Assembly: GCA_020186115.1 (NCBI GenBank)
Contig: WSYJ01000173.1
Span: 62,001 to 126,000, forward strand
Length of the DNA: 64,000 bases
From: Histomonas meleagridis
Taxonomy: Eukaryota > Parabasalia > Tritrichomonadida > Dientamoebidae
Direction: 5' to 3'
The translations under genes and the position numbers were made by a program. Each line of letters begins with the position of its first letter. Within the stretch, counting starts at the first letter, position 1. Positions 20,005-29,743 of this stretch are shown here, piece after piece. The notes under the pieces were generated by a model, which ran no database searches, was not told the origin of the DNA, and worked only from the letters and a program-made list of their open reading frames with translations.

Positions 20005-20475
20005 TGTGAAGTTTAACGTATCCCAATTTTAAAAGTGTCACTAACCGCTCAGCTCACAAAACAGCGGTTGTTTGTATTCAAGTAACGGCTTTGCATAGAA
20101 AAAGTGAAAAATCGAAACCAAAATAAAATATGTCCATTTTACGCAGAACCTTACATATCGTCCAAACAACACTCTTTTTATGTTGACAACTTACAGCAGA
20201 AAGCTTTTTGCTAATTAATAGACTTGAAAAGATTTTTGTACGTAAATCCGATCAGTTCAATATATCCTAGCAAGCCCAAATGTCTGTTTTTTCGTCTAAA
20301 TTTTTTGTTACGTTATTTTTCCATTGGAATATTCGACATAACAAAAGTAAAGTGAATTTGCAAATTAAATTTCTTTTTCTAAAATTTGGTTAAAGCACAT
20401 CTATCATAACAAAAACGATTTACAACAAATTTTTATTTACATTATTTCCCACTAAAACAATAATTACAATAATTT
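20005..20475. other. Intergenic region upstream of the RalGAP-like gene
   Basis: AACCGCT and AGCGGTT form an inverted repeat near 20045-20070, with AACGG-like sites beside it. This may be the promoter of the minus-strand gene. No ORF is seen. Confidence 0.35.
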
Positions 20476-21321
20476 TTAAAGTAGTGATTCCTCCGAAGGC
20501 TGTATGATGAACTCTACATAGATATCATTGCCTGAAACATTACTACTTTTTATTGCCTGTTGTACAGCTACCATTCCATTGCTCTTAAATTTGAAATTTG
20601 TCTCATTTGAAATAGACATTGCTTTGAGCATTGGTGTTAAGGACGAAACAGGATAATGAGCAACGAGCTTTTCTTGTAAATCGAGTCTAATGCGTTTCAA
20701 GATTGGTTGTGAAAATAACATAATTGACTCAACAGCTCCATATGCACCTTCAGCACGAACACCAAAGGTTTTCTCGTCTGGGTCAATAGACATTGATATA
20801 CCAACAGATTTGTTTTTTTGTTCGTTTGGAAATCGAAACATTTCACGTGCATTTGCTGAGGCTATTTGGAACTGTGCAACTTCTGGTGAATCAAGTGATG
20901 AGAATGCATCTGAAAGATTTGGTTGATTACTTTGATCAGCCGGATAATGAATTGTCCGAATTGAACATTCTGTTAAAGATCCTCTATCATGAATTTGAAT
21001 TATCAATTCTGAGTCTGCTACTTTGAATTCTATTGTTGATGCTGTTTCGGTAAATACGCTTAAACAATAAGCCAATGAAGTTAAGTTAATATGAAAATCA
21101 TATGCGTTTTCAGTAAGTAATGCATATTGTCTAAACATCGAAGCACCTAGAAGAACATTTGCTTGTAAAACGCCAACATCTTCAGTTAAGAATAATATTC
21201 CATTTCTTGAAACATTTACAGAACATGATTGATTTTCTGGTTGCTTCCAAGCAATTGCAATTAGTGATTGGGCAATGGCTTTTGGCGAGTCTGATGTACA
21301 CGAGAAAACGAATTCAGTCAT
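20476..21321 (-). CDS. RAD1: DNA-damage checkpoint clamp subunit Rad1
   Basis: This is a 281-residue member of the PCNA fold, matching Rad1 of the Rad9-Rad1-Hus1 clamp that signals DNA damage. Matching segments are SRNGILFLTEDVGVLQANVLL (like KNGIKVTVENAKCVQANAFI in human Rad1), FHINLTSLAYCLSVF (like FRINLTVLLDCLSIF) and the C-terminal FIIQPSEE. The length is typical (about 280). The frame has an ATG six codons upstream at 21339. I prefer 21321 because TTCACT, a fitting initiator, lies 6 nt before it. The other clamp subunits are not in this window. Confidence 0.8.
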   Translation of the reverse strand: MTEFVFSCTSDSPKAIAQSLIAIAWKQPENQSCSVNVSRNGILFLTEDVGVLQANVLLGASMFRQYALLTENAYDFHINLTSLAYCLSVFTETASTIEFKVADSELIIQIHDRGSLTECSIRTIHYPADQSNQPNLSDAFSSLDSPEVAQFQIASANAREMFRFPNEQKNKSVGISMSIDPDEKTFGVRAEGAYGAVESIMLFSQPILKRIRLDLQEKLVAHYPVSSLTPMLKAMSISNETNFKFKSNGMVAVQQAIKSSNVSGNDIYVEFIIQPSEESLL

Positions 21322-21497
21322 TCGAGTGAAGTCACACATTTTTTCTATCGTTGTTCACTGGTGAAATCTTCTGAGAGTTCACTGATGAAAATGTGTTTCG
21401 TCATTATCATTTGTTGTAATATGTTTTGGCTTTAAATATATCAAAAAAGAAGTTTTATTAACAAACAATTGTTTACAATAAAAAATGGATTGACTAA

Positions 21498-21722
21498 TTA
21501 ATGACCAAACTCTTCATCAGGTATGTATGGGTGTGAATATTCAATCATTCTATCTATTAGGTCAGCATGAGTAATGAACATTCGACGACAACAAAATCTA
21601 TTTATTCCAAGTTGCTGAAGAGCATCAGCAACCGAAACACCATTTCTAAGGAGGTCACAATATGGTGCCCATTTGTTAGCAATCATACGACCACACGAAA
21701 AACAACGAATTGGAATAAGCAT
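21498..21722 (-). CDS. RPB10: RNA polymerase subunit RPB10 (ABC10-beta)
   Basis: This is a 74-residue subunit shared by RNA polymerases I, II and III. The hallmark is complete: MLIPIRCFSCGRMIANKW at the start, then CCRRM, giving the CX2C...CC zinc site that anchors the assembly platform. The length is normal (about 65-75). It starts at ATG 21722. It lies between Rad1 and a divergent tRNA gene. Confidence 0.95.
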   Translation of the reverse strand: MLIPIRCFSCGRMIANKWAPYCDLLRNGVSVADALQQLGINRFCCRRMFITHADLIDRMIEYSHPYIPDEEFGH

Positions 21723-21812
21723 TTTTTGAATTCAAACAAACATTGTGAAAATGAGGGGTGATCATAAATTTGAATATAAATCTTATATGATATAATAACA
21801 TTTTTAATGAAT

Positions 21813-21884
21813 TCCGATATCGTTCATCGGTTAGGATATGTGGTTTTCATCCACGGGAGCGGGGTTCGACTCCCCGTATCGGAA
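21813..21884 (+). tRNA. tRNA-Glu (anticodon UUC)
   Basis: A full cloverleaf is visible. The 7-bp acceptor stem is TCCGATA with TATCGGA, and the discriminator is A. The anticodon loop TTTTCAT gives anticodon TTC at 21846-21848, closed by TGTGG and CCACG. The T-arm is CGGGGTTCGACTCCCCG. There is no intron. A TTTTTT run after 21888 fits a Pol III terminator. Confidence 0.95.
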
Positions 21885-21887
21885 TAA

Positions 21888-21901
21888 ATTTTTTATTTTT
21901 T
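21888..21901 (+). terminator. Pol III T-run terminator of tRNA-Glu
   Basis: The runs ATTTTTTATTTTTTT begin four bases after the tRNA 3' end, as expected for RNA polymerase III termination. Confidence 0.7.
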
Positions 21902-22151
21902 TAAGCACTAATTTTCGTTGGTTGGTGATAACAGTTCTTGAGTTAGGTGTGAAAGATTTTGGAGTTGCAGGCTGCAACTAAGATAATATCCGCTCAAAAC
22001 TAAACAAGCAACAAAAAAAATAAAATATTTGTAAAAGATAAATTAAAAAACATCAGCAACGTATCTATTTGTCTTGGCTTTAGGTGAAAAACGATCTCAT
22101 AGGGCTTGGTATATATTTTTTTTTTGATATTTAATTTTAATGATGAATTGC

Positions 22152-22631
22152 TTATTCGCAATTGGCTGTCTTTGTACTTAAAATAATTGAGACAATGAAA
22201 CCATAAAGACCAAGAACTTCACCGAAAATGAGAATAAGCATAGCTCCCATGATCAAACGTGGTTGTTCAGCCATAGCACGAGCAGCAGCATCACCAGCAA
22301 CACCAATGCACATACCTGAAGCAAGACCTGTTAAGGCAACTGAGAGACCGCCAGCTAGATTTGCATAACCTCTGAAAAGTGGATATGGTGGTCTAACGCT
22401 TGGTGCAATAATAACTGCAGTAACTAAACCATAAATACCGACGATACCAGCCATAATAATTGGCATTAAACCACGATAGATGAATTCAGGATGCATTGAA
22501 CAAACAGCGAAAACGCCAATAGCTGATTTGGCAGTACCATAACCAGAACCAATAGCTGTGAAGGCAAGAGCAATAGCGACTCCGAGGAAGGAGAAAAATG
22601 TAGCGACAACTGGGCAGTCTTCGTTACTCAT
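22152..22631 (-). CDS. V-type ATPase proteolipid subunit c
   Basis: The protein has 159 residues and four transmembrane helices, the usual size. It forms the proton-carrying ring of the V-ATPase that acidifies internal compartments. The essential glutamate lies in helix 4 (LILIFGEVLGLYG). The glycine-rich helices (AIGSGYGTAKSAIGV, GMCIGVAGDAAARA) are classic. The start is ATG 22631. TCATA lies four bases upstream, so the leader would be only a few nucleotides. TAACGATATC, a Myb-type site, lies about 60 bp upstream. Confidence 0.96.
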   Translation of the reverse strand: MSNEDCPVVATFFSFLGVAIALAFTAIGSGYGTAKSAIGVFAVCSMHPEFIYRGLMPIIMAGIVGIYGLVTAVIIAPSVRPPYPLFRGYANLAGGLSVALTGLASGMCIGVAGDAAARAMAEQPRLIMGAMLILIFGEVLGLYGFIVSIILSTKTANCE

Positions 22632-23248
22632 TTATGATCACACTTTCGGTTTCTATGAAAAATTGCAGTTACTTATCGTTACCAACTTTTTAACGATATC
22701 ATTGTTATAATCGATTATAACAATGTAAAACATTCAAACGTTCATTTTGTTTCTAACGTTTCAGCAGGAAATCTCTCTTCGCATTTTCTCTTTCATTTTA
22801 ATTGGACAAATTTCCATTTTTATTTAAAACATAACAATCAAAGAAATGTTCAGTAAAGCAGGAGAAATAATCCTGTTGATGGATGTCTAAACATAATGAT
22901 GTTTATTGGAGAATAGCAGTAATTGTTGAAGGAGTTGTAATATTGGAAACAAGTTCAGAAGAAATTCAAATATTGTTATCAAAACTCAATTACACGATAA
23001 ATTGTGATGAAATACAATCAAAGTGAAAATATTATGTTGATAAAAATATCATTTTTTATTCTCATGAAAATTGCATTAAATTGTAATAATGACAACTTAT
23101 AAAAAGTAATACTTAAATGCATTAAGAACATTATCAGCTCTATTACATTTATATTTTCTTATTTTACAAAAACATAATTTGGAATTGAATGTGATTTTGT
23201 AACAAATTTTTGCTTGAACAGAAGAATCGTTTAAATGTTTTTATTAAT
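22632..23248. other. Intergenic region; promoter of the V-ATPase gene and a possible small ORF
   Basis: TTTAACGATATC near 22690 is a candidate Myb-type element for the minus-strand gene. A 47-codon ORF is listed separately. Nothing else is recognisable. Confidence 0.4.
22883..23026 (+). CDS. Possible small ORF, 47 residues
   Basis: An ATG-to-TGA frame encodes 47 residues, with a hydrophobic centre (WRIAVIVEGVVILE) and an acidic end. I do not recognise it. It is short enough to arise by chance, and no clear initiator precedes it. It may be a gene relic. Confidence 0.18.
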   Translation: MSKHNDVYWRIAVIVEGVVILETSSEEIQILLSKLNYTINCDEIQSK

Positions 23249-24709
23249 TCAGCTTATTATACATTTTGAATCCTTTTGCTTTTCGTTATCATTATTTGGC
23301 ATTTTTCTTTCTGATAATTTTACCAAATACTTTTTTATCATTTCTTCGAACATTACATTTATTCCATCTCCAGTTACAGCGCTTGTTTCGAAGTATTCGA
23401 CTTCATTTGATAGTTCCATCGCTTTTCTTCTTCCTTCTTCAAAAGAAATTCTTCTTTGCTCGGCAGGAATATCGCTCATATTCCCACACAAACAAATCAT
23501 TGCGTCTTTATTATCCTCAACAGCCATTTGATAAAATTCTTTAACACTTTCGAATGAATTTTCATTATATTCATTCCAATTCCCAAGAGAAAAAACAATA
23601 ATTACTATATTTGCACTGCGACAATAGAATCTAGTCAAATGTCGAAATACTTTTATGCCAGATGTATCCCAAATTTTAATATTTATCGTGAAATCATTGA
23701 CTTCAATCGTTTTTGTTAAAGAATTCGAAATTGCAGACATTTCAGTGTCATAAGGGATTTCCAGAAATCGCTTTATGATATCTGTTTTCCCTACTGCGTA
23801 ATCGCCAATAATTGTAACATTAACATCGATCTCTTTGGGAATAACTGTTGGCGCGTCATATGGATTCCTTCCATGTATAACAGTATGGTTCATTTCGAAA
23901 TTAAGATATCTTTTATCAACATATAATTCAAGATTTGACTTAACGATTGGATAATTAAGGATGTCATTGATATTTGGGCGATTTGATGGATTAATAGATA
24001 ACATTGACTTCACAAGATTTTGTATGTCTTGACTATATATGGATGGAATCGGTTCAAAATCGCCTTTCGACACTGACGCATTGATTGCTTCGAAAGTTTT
24101 ACCAGAAAATGGAGGCTTGAGACAACAAAGTTCATAAAGAATACATCCCAATGACCATATGTCGGCTTTAGAACCATATGGCTCGCCTGAGAATACTTCT
24201 GGTGATGAATATCCAGGAGTTCCACATTTTGTCGCACATAATTCATAAGTATTTTCAAGTGGTCGAGCAATCCCAAAGTCTCCTAACTTAATTGTTCCAT
24301 CCTTCATAAGAAATACGTTTTGTGGTTTAAGGTCACGATGAAGGATTTTCCGGTCATGTATGTACTTAATAGCAAATGCAAGTTGGATGAAGTCATGAAG
24401 AATTTCATCTTCTGAGAATTCTTTTCTATTGTTTTTAAAACATCGAATTTTTTGAGATAAATCACCTCCGTCTGCATATTCCATAACAATATAAAGATAT
24501 TCTTTTTCCCAGAAACCATCAACATATTTAACAATATTTGGATGATTCATACTTTTTAGAATTTCTGCTTCTTTGATATTTTCGATTGGTTTCATTGGCA
24601 TATACATTTTTTTGATAACAAACTTTTCCTTTGATGATTTACGCTCTGCAAGGATAGCCTCGCCGAAAGTTCCTCTTCCAAGTACTTTAATTGTTTCGTA
24701 CTTTTTCAT
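23249..24709 (-). CDS. NEK-type protein kinase fused to a Ras-like GTPase with CAAX end
   Basis: The protein has 486 residues in one uninterrupted frame. Residues 4-260 are a complete Ser/Thr kinase of the NEK type: glycine loop GRGTFGEA (11-18), Lys33, HRDLKPQN (124-131), DFG (144-146) and DIWSLGC (183-189). Residues 296-465 are a Ras/Rab-like GTPase: GDYAVGKT (302-309), WDTSG (347-351, normally DTAGQ), GNMSD (409-413, normally NKxD) and ETSAVTGDG (441-449). The last four residues, CIIS (483-486), form a prenylation box. Kinase motifs are intact, so it should be active and membrane-bound. The GTPase lacks the catalytic Gln. Both domains are co-linear with no break, so this is a real fusion, not two genes. 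Confidence 0.9.
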   Translation of the reverse strand: MKKYETIKVLGRGTFGEAILAERKSSKEKFVIKKMYMPMKPIENIKEAEILKSMNHPNIVKYVDGFWEKEYLYIVMEYADGGDLSQKIRCFKNNRKEFSEDEILHDFIQLAFAIKYIHDRKILHRDLKPQNVFLMKDGTIKLGDFGIARPLENTYELCATKCGTPGYSSPEVFSGEPYGSKADIWSLGCILYELCCLKPPFSGKTFEAINASVSKGDFEPIPSIYSQDIQNLVKSMLSINPSNRPNINDILNYPIVKSNLELYVDKRYLNFEMNHTVIHGRNPYDAPTVIPKEIDVNVTIIGDYAVGKTDIIKRFLEIPYDTEMSAISNSLTKTIEVNDFTINIKIWDTSGIKVFRHLTRFYCRSANIVIIVFSLGNWNEYNENSFESVKEFYQMAVEDNKDAMICLCGNMSDIPAEQRRISFEEGRRKAMELSNEVEYFETSAVTGDGINVMFEEMIKKYLVKLSERKMPNNDNEKQKDSKCIIS

Positions 24710-25006
24710 CTGGATGTTAACATACGTTTATTTGGCATTTTTAATTTGTAATGTAAAGTTGTTAATTTCCAAAATTGTTTATAAAAAGTGTCATTGAAAC
24801 CGTTTAAAATGAATTCAAAAAGTCCGACGATAAAGTTGGGTTATCATTGTTAGATAACCGAAGCAAAATATTATTAATGTATAAAAAAGTTTTGGGTTAA
24901 TAATATTTGATATAGATAATTTTATTTGAATGAAATACTATTCAGAAAACCAATATTATAACCGTTTCCCCAACAAATCCTGGGTAATTTTATGATTTAT
25001 CAAAAA
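24710..25006. promoter_or_regulatory. Upstream region of the NEK-Ras gene
   Basis: On the minus strand GGACTTTTTGAATTC lies about 115 bp before the start, another example of the ACTTTTTGA motif. No gene is visible. Confidence 0.3.
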
Positions 25007-26495
25007 CTACATATTATTAATTAGTTTAACTATTTCTTTGTAACCTCTTCTAGATGCATAAAAATGTGCTGTTTTAAACAAATTAAATAATTTCCGAATA
25101 TTCTTTTCAAATTTTAAATTATTAAAATAAGTTCTAAATAAAACAAATATATATCTGACGCATTAATGTCAATTCCTTTTTGTTCAAGAAGTAACTTAAC
25201 GATTTCTGTATGACCACATTTTGATGCATAAATAAGTGCTGTTCTAAATTTTTTATATAATTTCTAAATATTATTTTCAAATTTTAAATTATTAAAATAA
25301 ATTCTAAATAAAACGATTAAATATCTTTAAAATTAACATTGATTCCTTCTTGTTCAAGAAGTAATTTAACTATTTCTGTATAACCTTTTTCGGACGCAAT
25401 CAGAAGTGCTGTTCTAAATAATTTAAATAATTTCCAAATATTATTTTGAAATATAAAATTATTAAAATAAATATCTATAGCATTAATAGCAATTCCTTTT
25501 TGTTTAAGAAGTAATTTAACTATTTCTATATTACCATTTTCAGATGCCCAAATAAGTGCAGTTCGAAATATTTATAATAATTTTCAAATATTATTTTGAA
25601 ATCCAAAATTATTAAAATAAATTTTAAATAAAATTAAAAAATACCTTTAACATTAACATCAATTCCTTCGTGTTCAAGAAGTAATTTAACTATTTCTACA
25701 TGACTTTTTTCAGATGCTAAAATAAGTGCTGTGTTAAATATTTATAATAATTTCCAAATATTATTTTGAAATATAAAATTATTAAAATAAGTTCTAAATA
25801 AAATGAATAAATATCTTTTGCATTAATATCAATACCTTTTTGTTCAAGAAGTAATTTAATTATTTCTATATAACCATTTAAAGATGCACATATAATTGGA
25901 GTCAAATATTTTTTATATAATTTCCAAATTTTGTTTTGAAATATCAAAAGATCAAAACTAACTTTCAACAAAATAAACAAATATCTTTTACATTAATATC
26001 AATTCCTTTTTGTTCTAGAAGTAATTTAACTATTTCTATGTTCCCGTTTATAGATGCAAGTGTAAGTACTGAATCAAATTATTTAAAGAATTTCCAAATA
26101 TTATATCGAAATATTAATTCATTATAATAAATTTTAAACAAAACGAACAAACATTTTTAGGGTTAATATCAATTCCTTTTTGCTCGAGAAGTAATTTAAC
26201 TATTTTTATATAACCATATTCGGATGCATACATAAGTGCTGTACAAAATAATTTGAACAATTTCTAAATATTATTTTGAAACATTAAATCATTACAATAA
26301 ACACCAAATAAAACACATAAATATCTTTAATATTAATATTAATTCCTTTTTGTTCTAGAAGTAATTTAACTATTTTTGTATAACCACATTCGGATGCACA
26401 AATAAGTGCTGTTTTAAATAATTCCAAAAAATTCCAAATATTATATTATAATATCAAATTACCAAAGTAAACATCGACGAAAACAAATGAACATC
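25007..26495 (-). repeat. Interrupted ankyrin array: nine repeats with 87-nt inserts
   Basis: Nine ankyrin repeats (each TALxxAS...EIVKLLLEQKGIDINAKD) continue the N-terminal DUF3447 frame, but each is separated by a conserved AT-rich insert. The repeat starts (first C of CACTT or its equivalent) fall at 26408, 26238, 26068, 25898, 25728, 25558, 25408, 25238 and 25068. The spacing is therefore 170 nt, with a single 150. The inserts share TTTCAAAATAATATTTGGAA followed by ATTATTTAAATTATTT. They hold stops in the frames needed for translation and have no consistent GT-AG ends. The last repeat ends in a natural in-frame stop at 25007-25009 (KEIVKLINNM, then TAG). Confidence 0.85.
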
Positions 26496-27671
26496 TTTAG
26501 CATTAATACCAATTTTATAATGATTCATAATATATATAATAAGTTCAACATTTCCTGATTCTACTGATTTTACCAAAATATCACTGGTAATTTTATTGTT
26601 TTGGAGAAAATGTTTAACAAGATATAAGTTTCCAGTTCTTGCTGATTCATTAATAATAGAATCATTAATTCGTAATCCTTCTTCGATCAAAAACGAAAGG
26701 ATTTCATAATTACCAAAATCAATACATAAGATCCCAAAATCATCATTAATATTAAGTGGATCTTTTCTTCGTGTTCTTTTTTGTGATTTTTGTAATGGAT
26801 TTTTTTCTAATTTATTGTCATAAACATATTTAAACACATCATTTTTATGGAATTTAATTGCAGTTTCATATGCACCTTCAAATGATATATTGTTTTGTTC
26901 ACATAAATGAATTATCTCTATATTTCCCCCTGCAATTGCATATTTACCAGTATTTCCGACTTTTGCTCCATTCATAAGTAAATATTTAAAACATTTAACT
27001 GATCCAAAAAATGCTGCATAATCAATTAATGTAACAACATTTTTCTTATTAACAAATGAATATCTTTCATAAAGTGATGGTTTGATTGTTTGATTAAAAT
27101 TAAATTCTGTTTGTGATGATAATTTTTGAAGTTTTTCTATTTCATCATTTCGAATTATTTTTGAGATTTCATTTGGATTATCGCCTTCTTCAACATATTT
27201 CTTATGAAGTTCCCAATCATTCTTTGATAGTTCATCAAAAGCTGAAAAGAATTCATCGTAAAAATGTGGTTTATCATGTGAATTCTTTATCCTTTTGATT
27301 TCTTCTTCAGTCTTAAATTGAGAAAAATATAAAGTATTTAAATTGTCGACAAGAGCTGAATCAATTAAACCTTTTTCAATCATGTTTTGAAGAAGAAAAT
27401 ATGATTCTGCTGTTTCTAATTGGAGCAAATATTTACTAAATATATCAACTAATTTGTCATTTTGCTTTTTTAATGATAATAAATATTGTATACATACGTT
27501 TTTATTAGATGTTTTCGATATAAACATTGAATATAATAATCTTGATATAAGAAAATTAAATGAGAATGGATAATCAGAATCAAACATGTTCATAACTGCT
27601 TGTGAAGATGATTCAATATTTTCAGCATTAACTCCAATGAAAATTTGTTCCAATTTTTTCACAAATTCCAT
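26454..27671 (-). CDS. DUF3447/ankyrin protein, N-terminal domain
   Basis: The uninterrupted part has 405 residues from ATG 27671. Residues 1-150 are the helical N-terminal region typical of trichomonad DUF3447 proteins. Then come DWELHKKYVEEGDNPNEISKIIRNDE and YAAFFGSVKCFKYLLMNGAK, which start ankyrin-like repeats. The frame runs on through GINAKD, then 10 residues of the first insert (VHLFSSMFTL), and stops. Beyond that lie nine more ankyrin repeats on the same strand, each after an 87-nt type insert, ending in a proper stop at 25007. The full gene is therefore probably 25007-27671, if the inserts are removed from the RNA. An initiator-like TCATT lies 14 nt before the ATG. Its substrate or partner is unknown; ankyrin repeats bind proteins. 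Confidence 0.75.
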   Translation of the reverse strand: MEFVKKLEQIFIGVNAENIESSSQAVMNMFDSDYPFSFNFLISRLLYSMFISKTSNKNVCIQYLLSLKKQNDKLVDIFSKYLLQLETAESYFLLQNMIEKGLIDSALVDNLNTLYFSQFKTEEEIKRIKNSHDKPHFYDEFFSAFDELSKNDWELHKKYVEEGDNPNEISKIIRNDEIEKLQKLSSQTEFNFNQTIKPSLYERYSFVNKKNVVTLIDYAAFFGSVKCFKYLLMNGAKVGNTGKYAIAGGNIEIIHLCEQNNISFEGAYETAIKFHKNDVFKYVYDNKLEKNPLQKSQKRTRRKDPLNINDDFGILCIDFGNYEILSFLIEEGLRINDSIINESARTGNLYLVKHFLQNNKITSDILVKSVESGNVELIIYIMNHYKIGINAKDVHLFSSMFTLVI

Positions 27672-28031
27672 CCAAGCAAAAAAATGAACTCACAGTTGAA
27701 GCTAACGATACTTTTTATATAAAATATACAAATTTTTGTTTAGCACAACAAATTAGAATTCTCCTAATGACTATCAAAGATTTTTTCTAATTTAATTTCT
27801 AATTTACTTCTATGAAGAAATCTTATTAAAAAAGTCATGTGAACATTGAATTAGATCACCGATACATGTATAAAAAAAGATTTTGTGTCAACTGGCTTGT
27901 ATAATATATTATAACTGTTTCATTTATACGTTGATTAAAAGGTATTCTAAGATGATTTTTATTAAATTTATTTCTTGATACATTTATAGACCGAGAAGAA
28001 CAAAATTCAATAAAGGAGCTCGTCACGTTCT
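27672..28031. other. Intergenic region
   Basis: On the minus strand AAAAGTATCGTTAGC lies about 30 bp upstream of the ankyrin gene start, a Myb-type (TAACGATA) site. No gene is visible. Confidence 0.4.
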
Positions 28032-29183
28032 TCATTCGTTTCCAGACAAATGATCAACTGCAAGTTGAAACTGAAGTGAGAATTTAGATTTGGAAAGAGG
28101 GAACAAAACGTTCGCCTCAACGGTTTTGCCATAAATTTGAGAAAAACCGCCAATGCCTATCGTTATATTTGAATCTTTGTTTGAGAGTCCAACAAACCCA
28201 TGAAGCTTTGCAAACGAAACCTTTTTGAGCTCCACCTCTTGCTCCAAACTTATTTTCCAAAATGACATGCAATTGGTAAGATTATCAGATTTGCATAACC
28301 AATTGGGAAGAGTTATGGGAGCCTTATGACATGACTTAATAACTGTAAATTGTTCATTTCGTGGAACTTTTTGAGGTGAAAGAATCAGCCCAACATCAAA
28401 ATTAAAATTAGTCATATCAAATAATCTAATCTTTATTTGCGATTTTGAAACAGTCATTGGAATTGTATTTGCTCTTTGCTGAATTAGGCCAAATTGGAAA
28501 AATGCTTTTTGAGCAAAATAAATATATTTATTGATATGAGAATTATATTTAATAATAGTATTGAGATATGGCTTTATATAAAAGTAAGACTTTCTGTTTT
28601 CTTGTGGTGTGACTGTTTTTATACCAATTGCTCCCTTTTTGTTTGAATCTGATGATAAGCATGAAAATTGAAAAATATTTGTAATGAGGTGTATTCCATT
28701 AGGCAAGGAAGACCTTAAATGAGAAGTTTTCAGTGTTACAAAAGGAAAAATATTTTTGTTTGAAAAATTTGGGTATTTGATTAAAGGTTTTTTGTACTTT
28801 GCTATTATATCAAAATCTCGTGAAAAATATGATCTTATCTGAATATCAAGATCATGTTCATTTCTTGTGTGACCAAATGAAATTTGAAATCCGAATTTTT
28901 TGAATGTTGGAGATAATTTTAGAGGGAGAAATCCATCTTTCTCATTAATTTGTGTATGAATAGATGTAAAAGGAGAAAAGAAGAAATTTCTTTTCCTTAA
29001 TATTTTACAATTATCTATAAAAGGCATTGAGTTAATGCGACATTTTAAACTTTGAAGGATATCATATTCATCTGTAACCGAAATTTTCTTTTCTCTTGTT
29101 TGTTTAATAAAATGAGAAAACTGATCTTTTGGGAACCAATCAGGGATTTGTTTGAAGTTGACCTTGCTCGTTGGGATCCCCAT
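28032..29183 (-). CDS. Unknown protein, possible beta-barrel
   Basis: The protein has 383 residues from ATG 29183. It has no helical membrane segment, but many short alternating hydrophobic/polar stretches read as amphipathic beta strands, for example FGFQISFGHTRNEHDLDIQIRS and TIGIGGFSQIYGKTVEANVLF. It ends with KSKFSLQFQLAVDH, which resembles a beta-signal used for insertion of outer-membrane barrels. In trichomonads such proteins sit in the hydrogenosomal outer membrane (Tom40- or Sam50-like). I cannot match it to a specific family, so the barrel idea is inference. Its start is 96 bp from the divergent uS10 gene. Confidence 0.35.
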   Translation of the reverse strand: MGIPTSKVNFKQIPDWFPKDQFSHFIKQTREKKISVTDEYDILQSLKCRINSMPFIDNCKILRKRNFFFSPFTSIHTQINEKDGFLPLKLSPTFKKFGFQISFGHTRNEHDLDIQIRSYFSRDFDIIAKYKKPLIKYPNFSNKNIFPFVTLKTSHLRSSLPNGIHLITNIFQFSCLSSDSNKKGAIGIKTVTPQENRKSYFYIKPYLNTIIKYNSHINKYIYFAQKAFFQFGLIQQRANTIPMTVSKSQIKIRLFDMTNFNFDVGLILSPQKVPRNEQFTVIKSCHKAPITLPNWLCKSDNLTNCMSFWKISLEQEVELKKVSFAKLHGFVGLSNKDSNITIGIGGFSQIYGKTVEANVLFPLSKSKFSLQFQLAVDHLSGNE

Positions 29184-29279
29184 TTACTGCCAAAACAGAT
29201 TTGACCGCTTTTTGCCAGCAAGATGTGTAAACGGTCGAAATTGGAATTTCACAGTGTCTGTTTGGCCTTCCTTTAACAA

Positions 29280-29642
29280 ATGAGCTTACCAACAGGAGAC
29301 GAAAAGAAAGAAACAACACAGGTTCAAAATACACAGCGTATTCGCCTTACAATCACATCTTCAAAACTTCCAAATCTTCAAAAGGTTTGCAATAACTTGG
29401 TTCAAAAATTAAAGGCTGAACATCTTAAAGTTCGTGGTCCAATTCCAATGCCACGTCGCCGCCTTAGGATTACCACACGTCGTGCACCATGTGGTAATGG
29501 TACAGAAACATATGATCATTTAGAACTCCGTATATATAAGAGAGTTATTGACTTTGTTGGAACACCTGCAGCTGTCAAACAAGTCACACAAATTGGACTC
29601 GAACCAGAAGTACACGTTGAAGTTTCTGTCATAACAGAGTAA
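29280..29642 (+). CDS. RPS20: 40S ribosomal protein uS10 (S20)
   Basis: This is a 120-residue small-subunit ribosomal protein. Conserved segments are RIRLTITSSKLPNLQKVC, VRGPIPMPRRRLRITTRRAP and HLELRIYKRVIDF. Length and start agree with the family. The leader CCTTCCTTTAACAA before the ATG resembles that of eL43. It is followed 101 bp downstream by the co-directional KRTCAP2 gene. Confidence 0.96.
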   Translation: MSLPTGDEKKETTQVQNTQRIRLTITSSKLPNLQKVCNNLVQKLKAEHLKVRGPIPMPRRRLRITTRRAPCGNGTETYDHLELRIYKRVIDFVGTPAAVKQVTQIGLEPEVHVEVSVITE

Positions 29643-29743
29643 AAAACCTTTGAGATTTATTTTATATTTATTCACAAGCCGATTAAAAACAATTCAAACC
29701 AATGTAATCCATTCAATTCTTCTTTCTGGTTTTTTCAGTCTAT

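Noticed and set aside
23249-24709. Kinase and GTPase as two adjacent genes
   Set aside because: One frame covers both with no stop, and there is no ATG with leader between the domains.
25007-26495. Inserts as ordinary GT-AG introns
   Set aside because: A 71-nt excision would be needed to leave 33-residue repeats. The required ends vary (CA, AA, TG, AG and others) and many inserts have no GT at the donor place.
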